DNA of 64,000 nt from positions 310,001 through 374,000 of the forward strand of contig NZ_JACHGP010000003.1 of NCBI RefSeq assembly GCF_014202335.1. Reading direction: 5' to 3'. Both the position numbers and the translations under genes were made by a program. This document shows, one piece after another, positions 44,102-54,829 of this stretch. Under the pieces are notes generated by a model, which was not told the origin of the DNA, did no database searches, and was given only the letters and a program-made list of their open reading frames with translations. This stretch comes from Mycobacterium sp. AZCC_0083. Lineage in GTDB: Bacteria; Actinomycetota; Actinomycetes; Mycobacteriales; Mycobacteriaceae. Within the stretch, counting starts at the first letter, position 1, and each line of letters begins with the position of its first letter.

Positions 44102-44235
44102 CTTCGCTTTACGTATCGAAACAAGTTAGCCGCGCACCCGCGCACAAAACACATATGTTAGCTATACAAAAGATCTTCAGGCAATTCGTATTCCCACCCC
44201 GACCCCCGCCGCAGCCGTGCGGTAGGTTGAAAAGC

Positions 44236-46817
<2,582 letters not shown>

Positions 46818-46820
46818 CTG

Positions 46821-47447
46821 ATGGATCTCGACGCCATCGCGGGCATCGCCCATCAGCCGGAGGGCGACCCCAAGGGAGCCGTCATCCTGACCCACGGCGC
46901 GGGCGGCAACCGGGAATCTCCGATGCTGATCCGGCTGTGCGACGAGTGGGCCCGACGCGGGTTCCTCGCGGTGCGCTACGACCTGCCGTACCGGCGGCGC
47001 AGGCCGAAGGGGCCACCGTCGGGGTCGGCGGCGAGCGATCGCGCAGGCATCGCCGAGGCGGTGGAACTCGCCAGGACACTGACCGACGGCCCGGTGCTCG
47101 CAGGCGGGCACTCCTACGGCGGACGGCAGACCTCGATGGCGGTCGCCGATGACGGCGTCGTCGTCGACGTTCTGACGCTGTTCTCCTACCCGTTGCACCC
47201 GCCGGGCAAGCCCGAGCGCGCCCGCACCGAGCACCTGCCACGCATCTCGGTGCCGACGGTGTTCACCCACGGCACCGCCGACCCGTTCGGCACCCTCGAG
47301 GAGTTGCGCCCCGCGGCCGCGCTGATCCCCGCCCCCACCGCGATCGTGGAGGTCACGGGCGCCCGCCACGATCTGGGCTCGAAGAAGCTGGACGTTCCCG
47401 CGCTAGCCGTCGACGCGGCACTGGATCCTGCTATCTTCCGGTGGTGA
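46821..47447 (+). CDS. KANL3/Tex30-like alpha/beta hydrolase (Rv0421c-type)
   Basis: A 208-residue small alpha/beta hydrolase starting three bases after thiD. VILTHGAGGNRESPML is the oxyanion region, LAGGHSYGGRQTSMAV the nucleophile elbow (Ser near 96) and GARHDLG the catalytic His region. The size and lid-less design fit the dienelactone-hydrolase/KANL3 group. Its place after thiC-thiD is shared with M. tuberculosis, which hints at a role linked to thiamine, but nothing in the protein shows that. It overlaps the next gene by up to seven bases. Confidence 0.88.
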   Translation: MDLDAIAGIAHQPEGDPKGAVILTHGAGGNRESPMLIRLCDEWARRGFLAVRYDLPYRRRRPKGPPSGSAASDRAGIAEAVELARTLTDGPVLAGGHSYGGRQTSMAVADDGVVVDVLTLFSYPLHPPGKPERARTEHLPRISVPTVFTHGTADPFGTLEELRPAAALIPAPTAIVEVTGARHDLGSKKLDVPALAVDAALDPAIFRW

Positions 47448-48103
47448 CCTGGCCGCCCGGAGATCCAAACCAGCCCCAGGGGCAGCCGTACCAGCAGCCC
47501 TACCAACAGCCGTATCAGCAGCCGTACCAGCAGCCCTACCAACAGCCGTACCAGCAGCCCTACCAACAGTCAGGGCCGCCGCCACCCCCGCCGATGCCGT
47601 ACCAGCAGGCGTCCTACGGCGACCCGTACGCGCAGCCCTACGCGACACCCCCGAAGAAGTCACACAAGGGGTTGATCATCACCCTGATCGTCATCGGCGT
47701 CGTCCTGCTCGGGGCTGTCGCCGTCGGGGTGTTCGTGCTTGCGTCGTACGCCAAGGACAACGTCATCGCCACCGATCTGAAGCTCGGCGACTGCATCACC
47801 GAGGTGCCGACCAGCACCAGGGTCTTGACGCTTCCCACCGTCGATTGCGCCCAGCCACACGGCGGCGAGGTCTACGCGGTGCTGACCATGCCCGACGGCG
47901 GCTATCCGGGTGCGTCCGCCATCGACGAGTGGCAGAACAAGTGCCCCGACGAGCTGCAGTCGTTCTCCCCGGAGGCGATGGCCGACGACTCGGTGGGCGT
48001 GTTCGTGCTCTACCCGACGCAGGAGACCTGGAACCAGGGCGATCGCGCGGTGACCTGCATCGCGACCCTCGAACCCAAGCGGGCCGGGTCGATCAAGGGA
48101 TAG
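47444..48103 (+). CDS. PYQQ-repeat membrane protein with a C-terminal extracytoplasmic domain
   Basis: A protein of about 219 residues. The first 70 residues are Pro/Gln/Tyr-rich and contain seven PYQQ tetrapeptides, then PPPPPP. One membrane helix follows (LIITLIVIGVVLLGAVAVGVFVLA). The C-terminal domain has four cysteines and reads VIATDLKLGDCITEVPTS, CAQPHGGEVYAVLTMP, resembling the septum-formation-like domain found behind similar N-termini in actinobacteria. GTG 47444 overlaps the hydrolase stop (GTGA). GTG 47441 is the alternative. Probably co-transcribed with thiC-thiD. The function is unknown. Confidence 0.78.
   Translation: MTWPPGDPNQPQGQPYQQPYQQPYQQPYQQPYQQPYQQPYQQSGPPPPPPMPYQQASYGDPYAQPYATPPKKSHKGLIITLIVIGVVLLGAVAVGVFVLASYAKDNVIATDLKLGDCITEVPTSTRVLTLPTVDCAQPHGGEVYAVLTMPDGGYPGASAIDEWQNKCPDELQSFSPEAMADDSVGVFVLYPTQETWNQGDRAVTCIATLEPKRAGSIKG
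47486..47569 (+). repeat. 7 x 12-bp tandem repeat encoding PYQQ
   Basis: Seven 12-bp units, alternating mostly between CCGTACCAGCAG and CCCTACCAACAG, with one CCGTATCAGCAG. The array could change length by slippage or unequal crossing over, in steps of four residues and without changing frame. Confidence 0.9.
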
Positions 48104-48128
48104 CCAGTACCCCTGGTACCGTCTACCT

Positions 48129-49613
48129 ATGACTTCGGAGCGATTCGATGCGGTCATCGTGGGGGCCGGATTTGCAGGAATCGGCGCAGCCATTCAGCTC
48201 AAGCGGCTGGGCTTCGACGACTTCGTAATCCTCGAACGCGAAGACGACCTCGGCGGTACCTGGTACGTCAACCACTATCCGGGCCTCGCCGTCGACGTGC
48301 CCACCACCACGTACTCCTATTTCTTCGAGCCGAACCCGAACTGGTCGCGGCTGTTCACGCCGGGCCCGGAGATCAAGCAGTACGCCGACGACGTCGCCGA
48401 CAAGTACGACGTGCGCAGGCACATGCGGTTCAGCACCGTCGTCGAGGGCGCCCGTTGGGACGAGGAGGCCGACGTCTGGCGGGTCGCCGTGGCAGGTGGT
48501 GAGACGCTCACCGCGCGCTACCTGATCACGGCGACGGGCTTCCTGTCCCAGCCGAAGGTGCCCGAGATCTCGGGCATCGAGACCTTCGAGGGCAAGGTCA
48601 TCCACACCACCGACTGGGAGGACGACTACCCGCTCGATGGACGCCGGGTGGCCGTCATCGGCACCGGTGCCACCGCCGTGCAGCTCATCCCGCAGCTCGT
48701 CAAGAAGGTCGCCGACCTGACCGTCTACCAGCGCACCCCGATCTGGGTGGTGCCCAAGATCGACCTGCGCTTCGGCGAGCGCGCCAAGCGGCTGTTCGCC
48801 CGGATCCCGTTGACACAGCGCGCCATCCGCTGGCTGACGGATTCGATCTACGAAGTCATGATCAACACCGCGGTGATCCACCACCGGCACTTCCACCGGC
48901 TCAACGTCGCCGCGTCGGACCTGTCCAAGACGCACCGCTTCCTCTCGATCCGCGACAAGGAGCTGCGTCGCAGGCTGACTCCGGACTACGACTTCGGCTG
49001 CAAGCGGCCGACGTTCTCCAACGGCTACTACCGCGCGTTCACCAAGCCGCACGTGCACCTGCAGGACAGCGGTATCGAGCGCATCGAGGCGGACGGGATC
49101 GTCGCCTCCGACGGCACCAAGACCGTCATCGACACCCTGATCCTGGCCACCGGCTTCGACCTGTGGGAAGCCAACTTCCCCGCCATCGAGGTCGTCGGGC
49201 GCAATGGCCGCAATCTCGGAAAGTGGTGGCGCGACACGCGTTTCCAGGCCTACCAAGGTGTCTCGATGCCGTACTTCCCGAACTACCTGAGCCTGGCCAG
49301 CCCGTACGCGTTCCTCGGTTTGAACTTCTTCAACACCATGGAATACCAGATGCGGCTGATGGACCGGCTGTTCACCGAGGTGAAGCGGCGCGACGCAACG
49401 ACGTTCGAGGTGACCGAGGACGCCAACACCCGCTACCTGGACCGAATGACCGAACTGCTCGGCGACTCGCTGTTCACGCTGGGCAATTGCGCGAGCGCGC
49501 GGTCCTATTACTTCAACCCCGCCGGCGAGCCCACGCTGCTGCGGCCGACGTCGACGGAAACCGCGATCAGGGAAGCCTCCGAGTTCCCCCTGAGCGACTA
49601 TCAGATTGCCTGA
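48129..49613 (+). CDS. Baeyer-Villiger-type flavin monooxygenase
   Basis: A 494-residue FAD/NADPH monooxygenase. VIVGAGFAGIGAAIQLKRLG binds FAD, VAVIGTGATAVQLIPQL binds NADPH, and FEGKVIHTTDWEDD matches the Baeyer-Villiger fingerprint FxGxxxHTxxW with Asp as last residue. GTWY near residue 43 supports the class. Such enzymes insert oxygen next to a ketone, or oxidise S or N. Mycobacteria have several (EthA, MymA relatives). The ATG follows TACCGT (48117-48122) by six bases, which may mean a leaderless message. The next small gene follows after 16 bases. Confidence 0.92.
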   Translation: MTSERFDAVIVGAGFAGIGAAIQLKRLGFDDFVILEREDDLGGTWYVNHYPGLAVDVPTTTYSYFFEPNPNWSRLFTPGPEIKQYADDVADKYDVRRHMRFSTVVEGARWDEEADVWRVAVAGGETLTARYLITATGFLSQPKVPEISGIETFEGKVIHTTDWEDDYPLDGRRVAVIGTGATAVQLIPQLVKKVADLTVYQRTPIWVVPKIDLRFGERAKRLFARIPLTQRAIRWLTDSIYEVMINTAVIHHRHFHRLNVAASDLSKTHRFLSIRDKELRRRLTPDYDFGCKRPTFSNGYYRAFTKPHVHLQDSGIERIEADGIVASDGTKTVIDTLILATGFDLWEANFPAIEVVGRNGRNLGKWWRDTRFQAYQGVSMPYFPNYLSLASPYAFLGLNFFNTMEYQMRLMDRLFTEVKRRDATTFEVTEDANTRYLDRMTELLGDSLFTLGNCASARSYYFNPAGEPTLLRPTSTETAIREASEFPLSDYQIA

Positions 49614-49629
49614 CCAGAGAGGAGCCTTG

Positions 49630-49914
49630 ATGTCTGACAAAAAGGCGGCTTACAAGAAGAACTCCCGCGCCGCGGCGTTCGCCGGGTTGGCCATCGCCGG
49701 GACCGGCGTGTCGCATTTCACCAGCCCGCAGTTGTTCGAGCCCGTCACCAAGTCGGCCTTCCCGCGGGACACCCGCAGGCACGTCTTCACCAACGGCGGC
49801 ATCGAAACCGCCCTTGGACTCGGCTTCAGCGCGCGCAAGACCCGGCCGCTAGCGATCGTCGGCCTGATCGGCTACGGCGCCTATTTGGCCGGGAACGCCC
49901 TTCGCAACCGCTAG
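49630..49914 (+). CDS. small conserved hypothetical protein
   Basis: A 94-residue protein from ATG 49630, with GAGGAGCC a few bases upstream. It has a basic N-terminus (SDKKAAYKKNSRAAAFAGLAIAGTGVSHF), one or two weak hydrophobic stretches (FAGLAIAGTGVSHF and LAIVGLIGYGAYLAGNAL) and the pattern SPQLFEPVTKSAFPRDTRRHVFTNGGIETALGLG. This resembles DoxX-like or related small membrane proteins, but not clearly. It begins 16 bases after the monooxygenase and may be coexpressed. Confidence 0.65.
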   Translation: MSDKKAAYKKNSRAAAFAGLAIAGTGVSHFTSPQLFEPVTKSAFPRDTRRHVFTNGGIETALGLGFSARKTRPLAIVGLIGYGAYLAGNALRNR

Positions 49915-49990
49915 GCCCTCGGCGGCGGTCCAGCAACTCCACAGTCACGCCTCCCCGGTTGCGGGGCATTGTGCAGTTACCCTGCACTAC

Positions 49991-50908
49991 GTGCCGCGTG
50001 TGACCAGAGTGACTAATGGGATTACGGGTCGTCCCGCAAGTTCTCGTTCCGGAATTGGGACGACGATCCCGACCCTGTCACGCCGCAACGTCCTCATCGG
50101 TGTCGCCGCGTCGGCAGCCGCCATCGCCCTGGCAAAGGTCAGCACGCAGACGTCGACCCAGGCAGAGGCGGCAATCCCAGCTCCACCCGCACCGCCTCCG
50201 CCGCCGGAGTGGCCAGCCCTATCGCCACCCCCGCCGCCTGCGGCTCGCATGCTGTTGCCGGGCGGCGGCGTAGTGAGCTCCATCCCGGGACCCGGCGATC
50301 TGCTCTCCCTCACCTTGGACGACGGCGTCGACACCGACGTGGTGCGCGCCTACGGCCAACTGGCCAAGGACAGCGGAATCCGGCTCACCATGTTCGTGAC
50401 CGGCGTGTTCCAGTCCTGGACCGAAAATCGGGACCTCCTGCTGCCGATGGTGGAGTCCGGCCAGATTCAGCTGGGCAACCACACCTGGCTCCATCACGAC
50501 CTCACCAAGATGACCGGTCCCCAGATCGCCGACGAGCTCCGGCATACCGACCATTTCATCAAGGACACCTTCGGAGCCGACGCGACGCCGTACTATCGCC
50601 CGCCCTACGGCGCATACAACGACCTGGTCACGAAGGTGGCAGGGGACCTCGGCTACACCGTCACCACCATGTGGAACGGCAACATCGGAGACGACGCGAT
50701 CCTCGCGCCGCAGGACATTATCGCCAACGCCGACAAGTACTACGTCGCCCAGAACGTCGTCATCGGCCACCTCAACCATCCGGCCGTCACCAGCATCTAC
50801 CACCAGTTGCTCGACATCATCGCGAGCCGCGGCCTGCGCACCGTCACTCTCAACGACGTCTTCGACAAGCCCGAGTCAACCCGCCTCATCTCCGCGTACC
50901 CCACGTAG
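49991..50908 (+). CDS. Tat-exported polysaccharide deacetylase (NodB family)
   Basis: A 305-residue exported protein from GTG 49991. LSRRNVLIGVAASAAAIALAK is a twin-arginine signal at about residues 30-50, followed by a Pro-rich linker (PPAPPPPPEWPALSPPPPP). The NodB catalytic core is intact: LSLTLDDGVD (Asp-Asp), QLGNHTWLHH (metal His), YYRPPYGAYN and the late VIGHLNHPA. It probably removes acetyl groups from peptidoglycan or another wall glycan. Its paralogue at 7355 lacks the second Asp. Confidence 0.86.
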   Translation: MPRVTRVTNGITGRPASSRSGIGTTIPTLSRRNVLIGVAASAAAIALAKVSTQTSTQAEAAIPAPPAPPPPPEWPALSPPPPPAARMLLPGGGVVSSIPGPGDLLSLTLDDGVDTDVVRAYGQLAKDSGIRLTMFVTGVFQSWTENRDLLLPMVESGQIQLGNHTWLHHDLTKMTGPQIADELRHTDHFIKDTFGADATPYYRPPYGAYNDLVTKVAGDLGYTVTTMWNGNIGDDAILAPQDIIANADKYYVAQNVVIGHLNHPAVTSIYHQLLDIIASRGLRTVTLNDVFDKPESTRLISAYPT

Positions 50909-50925
50909 GCCAATACGATTACGTG

Positions 50926-52152
50926 GTGCCGGATCAGCCCTCGCTCGAACGAAGGCTCGGCACCGTCGACGCCGTCACGATCGGCCTCGGCTCGATGGTG
51001 GGCGCCGGTATCTTCGTCGTCCTTGGCCCCGCGGCTGCGGCGGCCGGAACCGGACTGCTCGCCGGGCTGGCCGTGGCGGCAATCGTCGCCTACTGCAACG
51101 CCACCTCATCGGCACGGCTCGCTTCGCTCTACCCCCAGTCCGGCGGCACCTACGTGTACGGACGGGAACGGCTCGGACCGTTCTGGGGCTACACCGCCGG
51201 CTGGAGCTTCGTGGTCGGCAAGACCGCATCGTGCGCGGCGATGGCGCTGACGGTCGGGATCTACGCCTGGCCCGAGTACGCACACGCCGTCGCGGTCGCC
51301 GCAGTGGTGGCGCTGACGGCGATAAACGTTGTCGGCGTGCAGAAGTCGGCGCTGCTCACCCGCGTCATCGTCGTGGTCGTGCTTGCCGTGCTTGCCGCGG
51401 TCGTGGTCGTCGTTCTCGGCGGCGGCGACCTGGACCGCTCGCGCCTGGCATTCGGCGACGACGTCAGCCCGGGTGGTGTGCTGCAGGCCGCGGGGCTGCT
51501 GTTCTTTGCGTTCGCCGGTTACGCACGGATCGCCACCCTCGGCGAGGAGGTACGCGAGCCCGCCCGCACCATTCCCCGCGCCATCCGCCTCGCGCTCGGC
51601 CTGGCCCTTCTGGTGTACGGAGCAGTCGCGGTCACCGTGCTGGCCGAACTGGGTAGCGCGACACTGGCCTCGGCGACGGCACCCCTGGCCGAGGCGGTGT
51701 CCTCGGCCGGGCATCCCGAGTTCGCACCGGTGGTCCGGGTGGGCGCCGCCGTGGCCGCGCTCGGTTCGCTGCTGGCGCTGATCCTCGGCGTGTCCCGCAC
51801 CACGCTGGCGATGGCGCGCGACCGGCACCTCCCCCAGCGACTGGCGGCGGTGCACCCCCGGTTCAACAGTCCGTACCTGGCCGAGATCGCGGTCGGTGTG
51901 GTGGTGGCCGTGCTCGCCGCGGTCATCGACGTGCGCGGCGCCATCGGCTTCTCGTCGTTCGCGGTGCTGCTGTACTACGCCATCGCCAACGCCTCGGCAA
52001 TGACCCTGCGCGGCAAGGTGATTCCGGTCGCAGGCCTGGTGGGCTGCGTCGTGCTGGCGTTCTCGCTGCCGGTGTCGTCGGTGCTGACGGGGGTTGCGGT
52101 CGTGGCGGTCGGTGCCGCGGCATACGTAGTTCGCCGGCGGCCGGGCAGTTAG
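50926..52152 (+). CDS. APC-family amino acid permease
   Basis: A 408-residue transporter with about 12 helices. GLGSMVGAGIFVVLGPAAAAAGTG is the helix-1 G[S/A]G substrate motif and AFAGYARIATLGEEVREPARTIPRAI the conserved helix 6-7 region. It belongs to the amino acid-polyamine-organocation family. GTG 50926 is preceded by TACGAT (50914-50919) at the spacing expected of a leaderless mRNA. GTG 50923 is the alternative. The next gene, a marR type regulator, is 32 bases on with its own operators. Confidence 0.88.
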   Translation: MPDQPSLERRLGTVDAVTIGLGSMVGAGIFVVLGPAAAAAGTGLLAGLAVAAIVAYCNATSSARLASLYPQSGGTYVYGRERLGPFWGYTAGWSFVVGKTASCAAMALTVGIYAWPEYAHAVAVAAVVALTAINVVGVQKSALLTRVIVVVVLAVLAAVVVVVLGGGDLDRSRLAFGDDVSPGGVLQAAGLLFFAFAGYARIATLGEEVREPARTIPRAIRLALGLALLVYGAVAVTVLAELGSATLASATAPLAEAVSSAGHPEFAPVVRVGAAVAALGSLLALILGVSRTTLAMARDRHLPQRLAAVHPRFNSPYLAEIAVGVVVAVLAAVIDVRGAIGFSSFAVLLYYAIANASAMTLRGKVIPVAGLVGCVVLAFSLPVSSVLTGVAVVAVGAAAYVVRRRPGS

Positions 52153-52166
52153 ACAGTTTCAACTGT
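52153..52166 (+). promoter_or_regulatory. putative MarR operator, copy 1
   Basis: ACAGTTTCAACTGT: six-base perfect arms (ACAGTT/AACTGT) around TC. It directly precedes a second similar 14-bp site, and both lie in the 32 bases before the marR start. Overlap with the permease stop (TAG at 52150-52152) is avoided by one base. Confidence 0.65.
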
Positions 52167-52180
52167 GCAGTTTAAACTGT
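52167..52180 (+). promoter_or_regulatory. putative MarR operator, copy 2
   Basis: GCAGTTTAAACTGT, with a perfect 12-bp palindrome CAGTTTAAACTG at its core. Head-to-tail with copy 1 with no gap, so the repeat period is 14 bp. It ends four bases before the ATG, so a bound regulator would cover the start of the message. Confidence 0.7.
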
Positions 52181-52184
52181 CCAT

Positions 52185-52619
52185 ATGGCACAGGTCAGTG
52201 AGTCCGCGGTAGCGGCGGCGCGCGATCTCCGGGTGATGTTCAGCAGGCTGCGCAGGCGGCTACTCGAAGTCGCGACGGCCGAGGACCTGACCCCGTCCCA
52301 GACGGCGGTGCTGATCCGTCTGGTGAAGGACGGGCCTGCGTCGACCAGCCAACTGGCCGGCGCGGAACGGGTGCGTCCGCAGTCCATGGCGACCACACTG
52401 GCCGGCCTGGACCGGCACGGGCTGATCGGCCGCACGCCCGATCCCGAGGACGGCCGCCGTCAGCTCATCACGCTCACCCCCATCGGCCACAGACACGCCG
52501 AGAACGACCGCAGGGTGCGCGACGAATGGCTGGTCCGTGCCATGCAGGACCGCTACACCGAACCCGAGCGTCGTCTCATCAACGAGGCACTGACGCTGCT
52601 CGAACGCATCACTGATTAG
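52185..52619 (+). CDS. MarR family transcriptional regulator
   Basis: A 144-residue winged-helix repressor. LTPSQTAVLIRLVKDGPASTSQLAGAERVRPQSMATTLAGLDRHGLIGRTPDPEDGRRQLITLTPIG is a textbook MarR wing and recognition helix, shown in pieces as SQTAVLIRL, TSQLAGAERVRPQSM and DPEDGRRQLI. It is followed 19 bases later by an LLM oxidoreductase, so it probably represses both. The two 14-bp sites upstream are likely autoregulatory. Confidence 0.9.
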   Translation: MAQVSESAVAAARDLRVMFSRLRRRLLEVATAEDLTPSQTAVLIRLVKDGPASTSQLAGAERVRPQSMATTLAGLDRHGLIGRTPDPEDGRRQLITLTPIGHRHAENDRRVRDEWLVRAMQDRYTEPERRLINEALTLLERITD

Positions 52620-52638
52620 CGAAAGGCATTAGACGACA

Positions 52639-53499
52639 ATGGAACTAGGCATTCACTACATCGACTTCCTGCCGGGCGCACCCGAACGGCTCGGCCCAAC
52701 ACTGGCCGCCACCGCGACGGCGGCCGAGGAGGCCGGGGCCACCATGTTCACCCTCGCCGACCACTTCTTCCAGATGGAGAACATGGGTCGCGCGGAGGAC
52801 CCATTCCTCGAGGGCTACACGTCCATGGGCTTCCTGGCAGGCCAGACCCGCAGCATCGATCTCACAATGCTGGTCACCGGTGTGACGTACCGGTATCCCG
52901 GTGTGCTGGCCAAGACCATGACCACACTCGACGTGCTGGCGCAGGGCCGGTCGATGTTCGGCATCGGTGCCGCCTGGTACGAACGCGAGCACGTGGCGCT
53001 CGGCATGCCGTACCCGCCGCTCAAGGACCGCTTCGAAATGTTGGAGGAGACGCTGCAGATATGCCTGCAGATGTGGAGTGACGACGACGGGCCGTACGAA
53101 GGCAAGCACTACCAGCTGGCCGAGACCATCTGCCAACCGCAACCCATCCGGCGCCCGCCCATCCTCATCGGCGGCGATGGCGAGAAGAAGACCCTGCGAA
53201 TGGTCGCGCAATACGCCGACGTCTGGAACACCACCGCGTCGATCGACGAGCTGCCGCACAAGCTCGACGTGTTGCGTCGGCATTGCGACACGGTGGGCCG
53301 CGACTTCGCCGACATCCGGCTGACCGCGGGTTTGTTCACCGATCCGTTCGTCGATGTCGACGGCTACATGCGACAAGTCGACCAGCTCGCCGACCTGGGT
53401 TTCGATCTCATCAACGTCGGACCGATGCCGGGCAACCCCGATCCGGTCGGCTTCGTGAAGCGCCTCGGCGACGAGGTCATCCCACGGCTGGCGCGTTAG
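52639..53499 (+). CDS. LLM-class (luciferase-like) F420- or FMN-dependent oxidoreductase
   Basis: A 286-residue TIM-barrel enzyme of the luciferase-like monooxygenase family. FTLADHFFQMENMGRAEDPFLEGYTSMGFLAGQTRSIDLTMLVTGVTYRYPGVLAKTMTTLDVLAQGRSMFGIGAAWYEREHVALGMPYPPLKDRFEMLEET is diagnostic, here in key pieces: LADHFF, LEGYTSMGFLAG, GIGAAWYEREH and GMPYPPLKDRF. Mycobacterial members mostly use cofactor F420 in place of FMN. The substrate is unknown. The gene follows the MarR regulator directly. Confidence 0.9.
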   Translation: MELGIHYIDFLPGAPERLGPTLAATATAAEEAGATMFTLADHFFQMENMGRAEDPFLEGYTSMGFLAGQTRSIDLTMLVTGVTYRYPGVLAKTMTTLDVLAQGRSMFGIGAAWYEREHVALGMPYPPLKDRFEMLEETLQICLQMWSDDDGPYEGKHYQLAETICQPQPIRRPPILIGGDGEKKTLRMVAQYADVWNTTASIDELPHKLDVLRRHCDTVGRDFADIRLTAGLFTDPFVDVDGYMRQVDQLADLGFDLINVGPMPGNPDPVGFVKRLGDEVIPRLAR

Positions 53500-53524
53500 C
53501 CGCACATGGTGTGTAGTCCAACCT

Positions 53525-54829
53525 GTGATCCCCCTGACCTGGAAGCCCGTCCCGTCCGACGCCGCAGTCGTCGCACCAGATGAGCGGCTGAGCTGGCCAC
53601 GCACCATCGGCATCGGCGCCCAGCACGTGGTGGCCATGTTCGGCGCCACATTCCTGGTACCGGTGCTGACCGGCTTCCCGCCCACCACGACGCTGCTCTT
53701 CTCCGGTGTCGGCACGGTGCTGTTCCTGATCATCACCGGCAACCGGCTGCCGAGCTACCTCGGATCGAGCTTCTCGGTGATCGCCCCTGTGACGGCGGCG
53801 GTGGCGTCGAACGGAACGGGCAGCGCGCTGGGCGGTTTGGTGGCGGTCGGCGTGCTGCTGATCATCATCGGGGCCGTCGTGCACCTCGTCGGCACCCACT
53901 GGCTGGACCTGACCCTGCCGCCCGTCGTGACCGGAGCCATCGTCGCGCTGATCGGTTTCAACCTGGCGCCTGCCGCGAAGAACAACTTCGAGAAGGGCCC
54001 GCTGGTCGGCATCGTCACCTTGGTGCTGCTCGTCGCGGCCCTGGCATTCTTCCGCGGCATCATCGGGCGGCTCGCGATCTTCGTTGCCGTCGTGCTCGGG
54101 TACCTGTTGGCGCTCGCTCTCGGTGACGTCGACACCGCGTCGATCGCGGCGGCGCCCTGGCTCGGCCTTCCTGAGTTCCAGACGCCGACGTTCACCTGGT
54201 CGGTGCTGCCGTTGTTCCTGCCTGCCGTCATCGCGCTGATCGCCGAGAACATCGGGCACGTCAAGTCGGTCGGCCAGATGACGGGCACCGACACCGATCC
54301 GGTCATCGGCCGTGCGCTGGCCGCCGACGGAGTGGCGACGGTGTTGGCCGGCGTCGGCGGCGGCTCGGCCACCACCACCTATGCGGAGAACATCGGTGTC
54401 ATGGCCGCCACACGGGTGTATTCCACCGCGGCGTACTGGGTCGCTGCTGCGGTGGCCATCGGGTTGTCGCTGTGCCCCAAGGTCGGGGCGACGATCTCCG
54501 CGATCCCTGCTGGCGTCCTCGGCGGTGCCACGGTCGTGTTGTACGGCCTGGTCGGCGTCCTCGGCGTGCGCATCTGGCTGACCAACCACGTCGACTTCAG
54601 CCAGCCCATCAACCAGATGACCGCCGCCATCCCGTTGATCATCGGCATCGCCGACTTCACCTGGCACGCAGGATCTTTGATCTTCACCGGCATCGCACTC
54701 GGCTCGATCGCGGCGCTCGTCGTCTACCACGGCATGCGGCTGCTGGGCTGGCGCACCGTCAAGGTGCAGGAGGAGCCCGCCGAACCAGTCGCTGATTCGT
54801 CCAAGCCCGAAAGCCCTACGGGCACATGA
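53525..54829 (+). CDS. uraA: uracil/xanthine permease (NCS2 family)
   Basis: A 434-residue nucleobase/proton symporter with about 14 helices. GAQHVVAMFGATFLVPVLTGFPP is the first NCS2 motif, IAENIGHVKSVGQMTG contains the substrate-binding Glu, and GGGSATTTYAENIGVMAATRV is the NCS2 signature. UraA-type length. It is the third gene after marR and the LLM oxidoreductase, 25 bases downstream, so nucleobase uptake and the oxidoreductase may be linked (inference). The 3' end overlaps the convergent secreted-protein gene by 14 bases. Confidence 0.9.
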   Translation: MIPLTWKPVPSDAAVVAPDERLSWPRTIGIGAQHVVAMFGATFLVPVLTGFPPTTTLLFSGVGTVLFLIITGNRLPSYLGSSFSVIAPVTAAVASNGTGSALGGLVAVGVLLIIIGAVVHLVGTHWLDLTLPPVVTGAIVALIGFNLAPAAKNNFEKGPLVGIVTLVLLVAALAFFRGIIGRLAIFVAVVLGYLLALALGDVDTASIAAAPWLGLPEFQTPTFTWSVLPLFLPAVIALIAENIGHVKSVGQMTGTDTDPVIGRALAADGVATVLAGVGGGSATTTYAENIGVMAATRVYSTAAYWVAAAVAIGLSLCPKVGATISAIPAGVLGGATVVLYGLVGVLGVRIWLTNHVDFSQPINQMTAAIPLIIGIADFTWHAGSLIFTGIALGSIAALVVYHGMRLLGWRTVKVQEEPAEPVADSSKPESPTGT

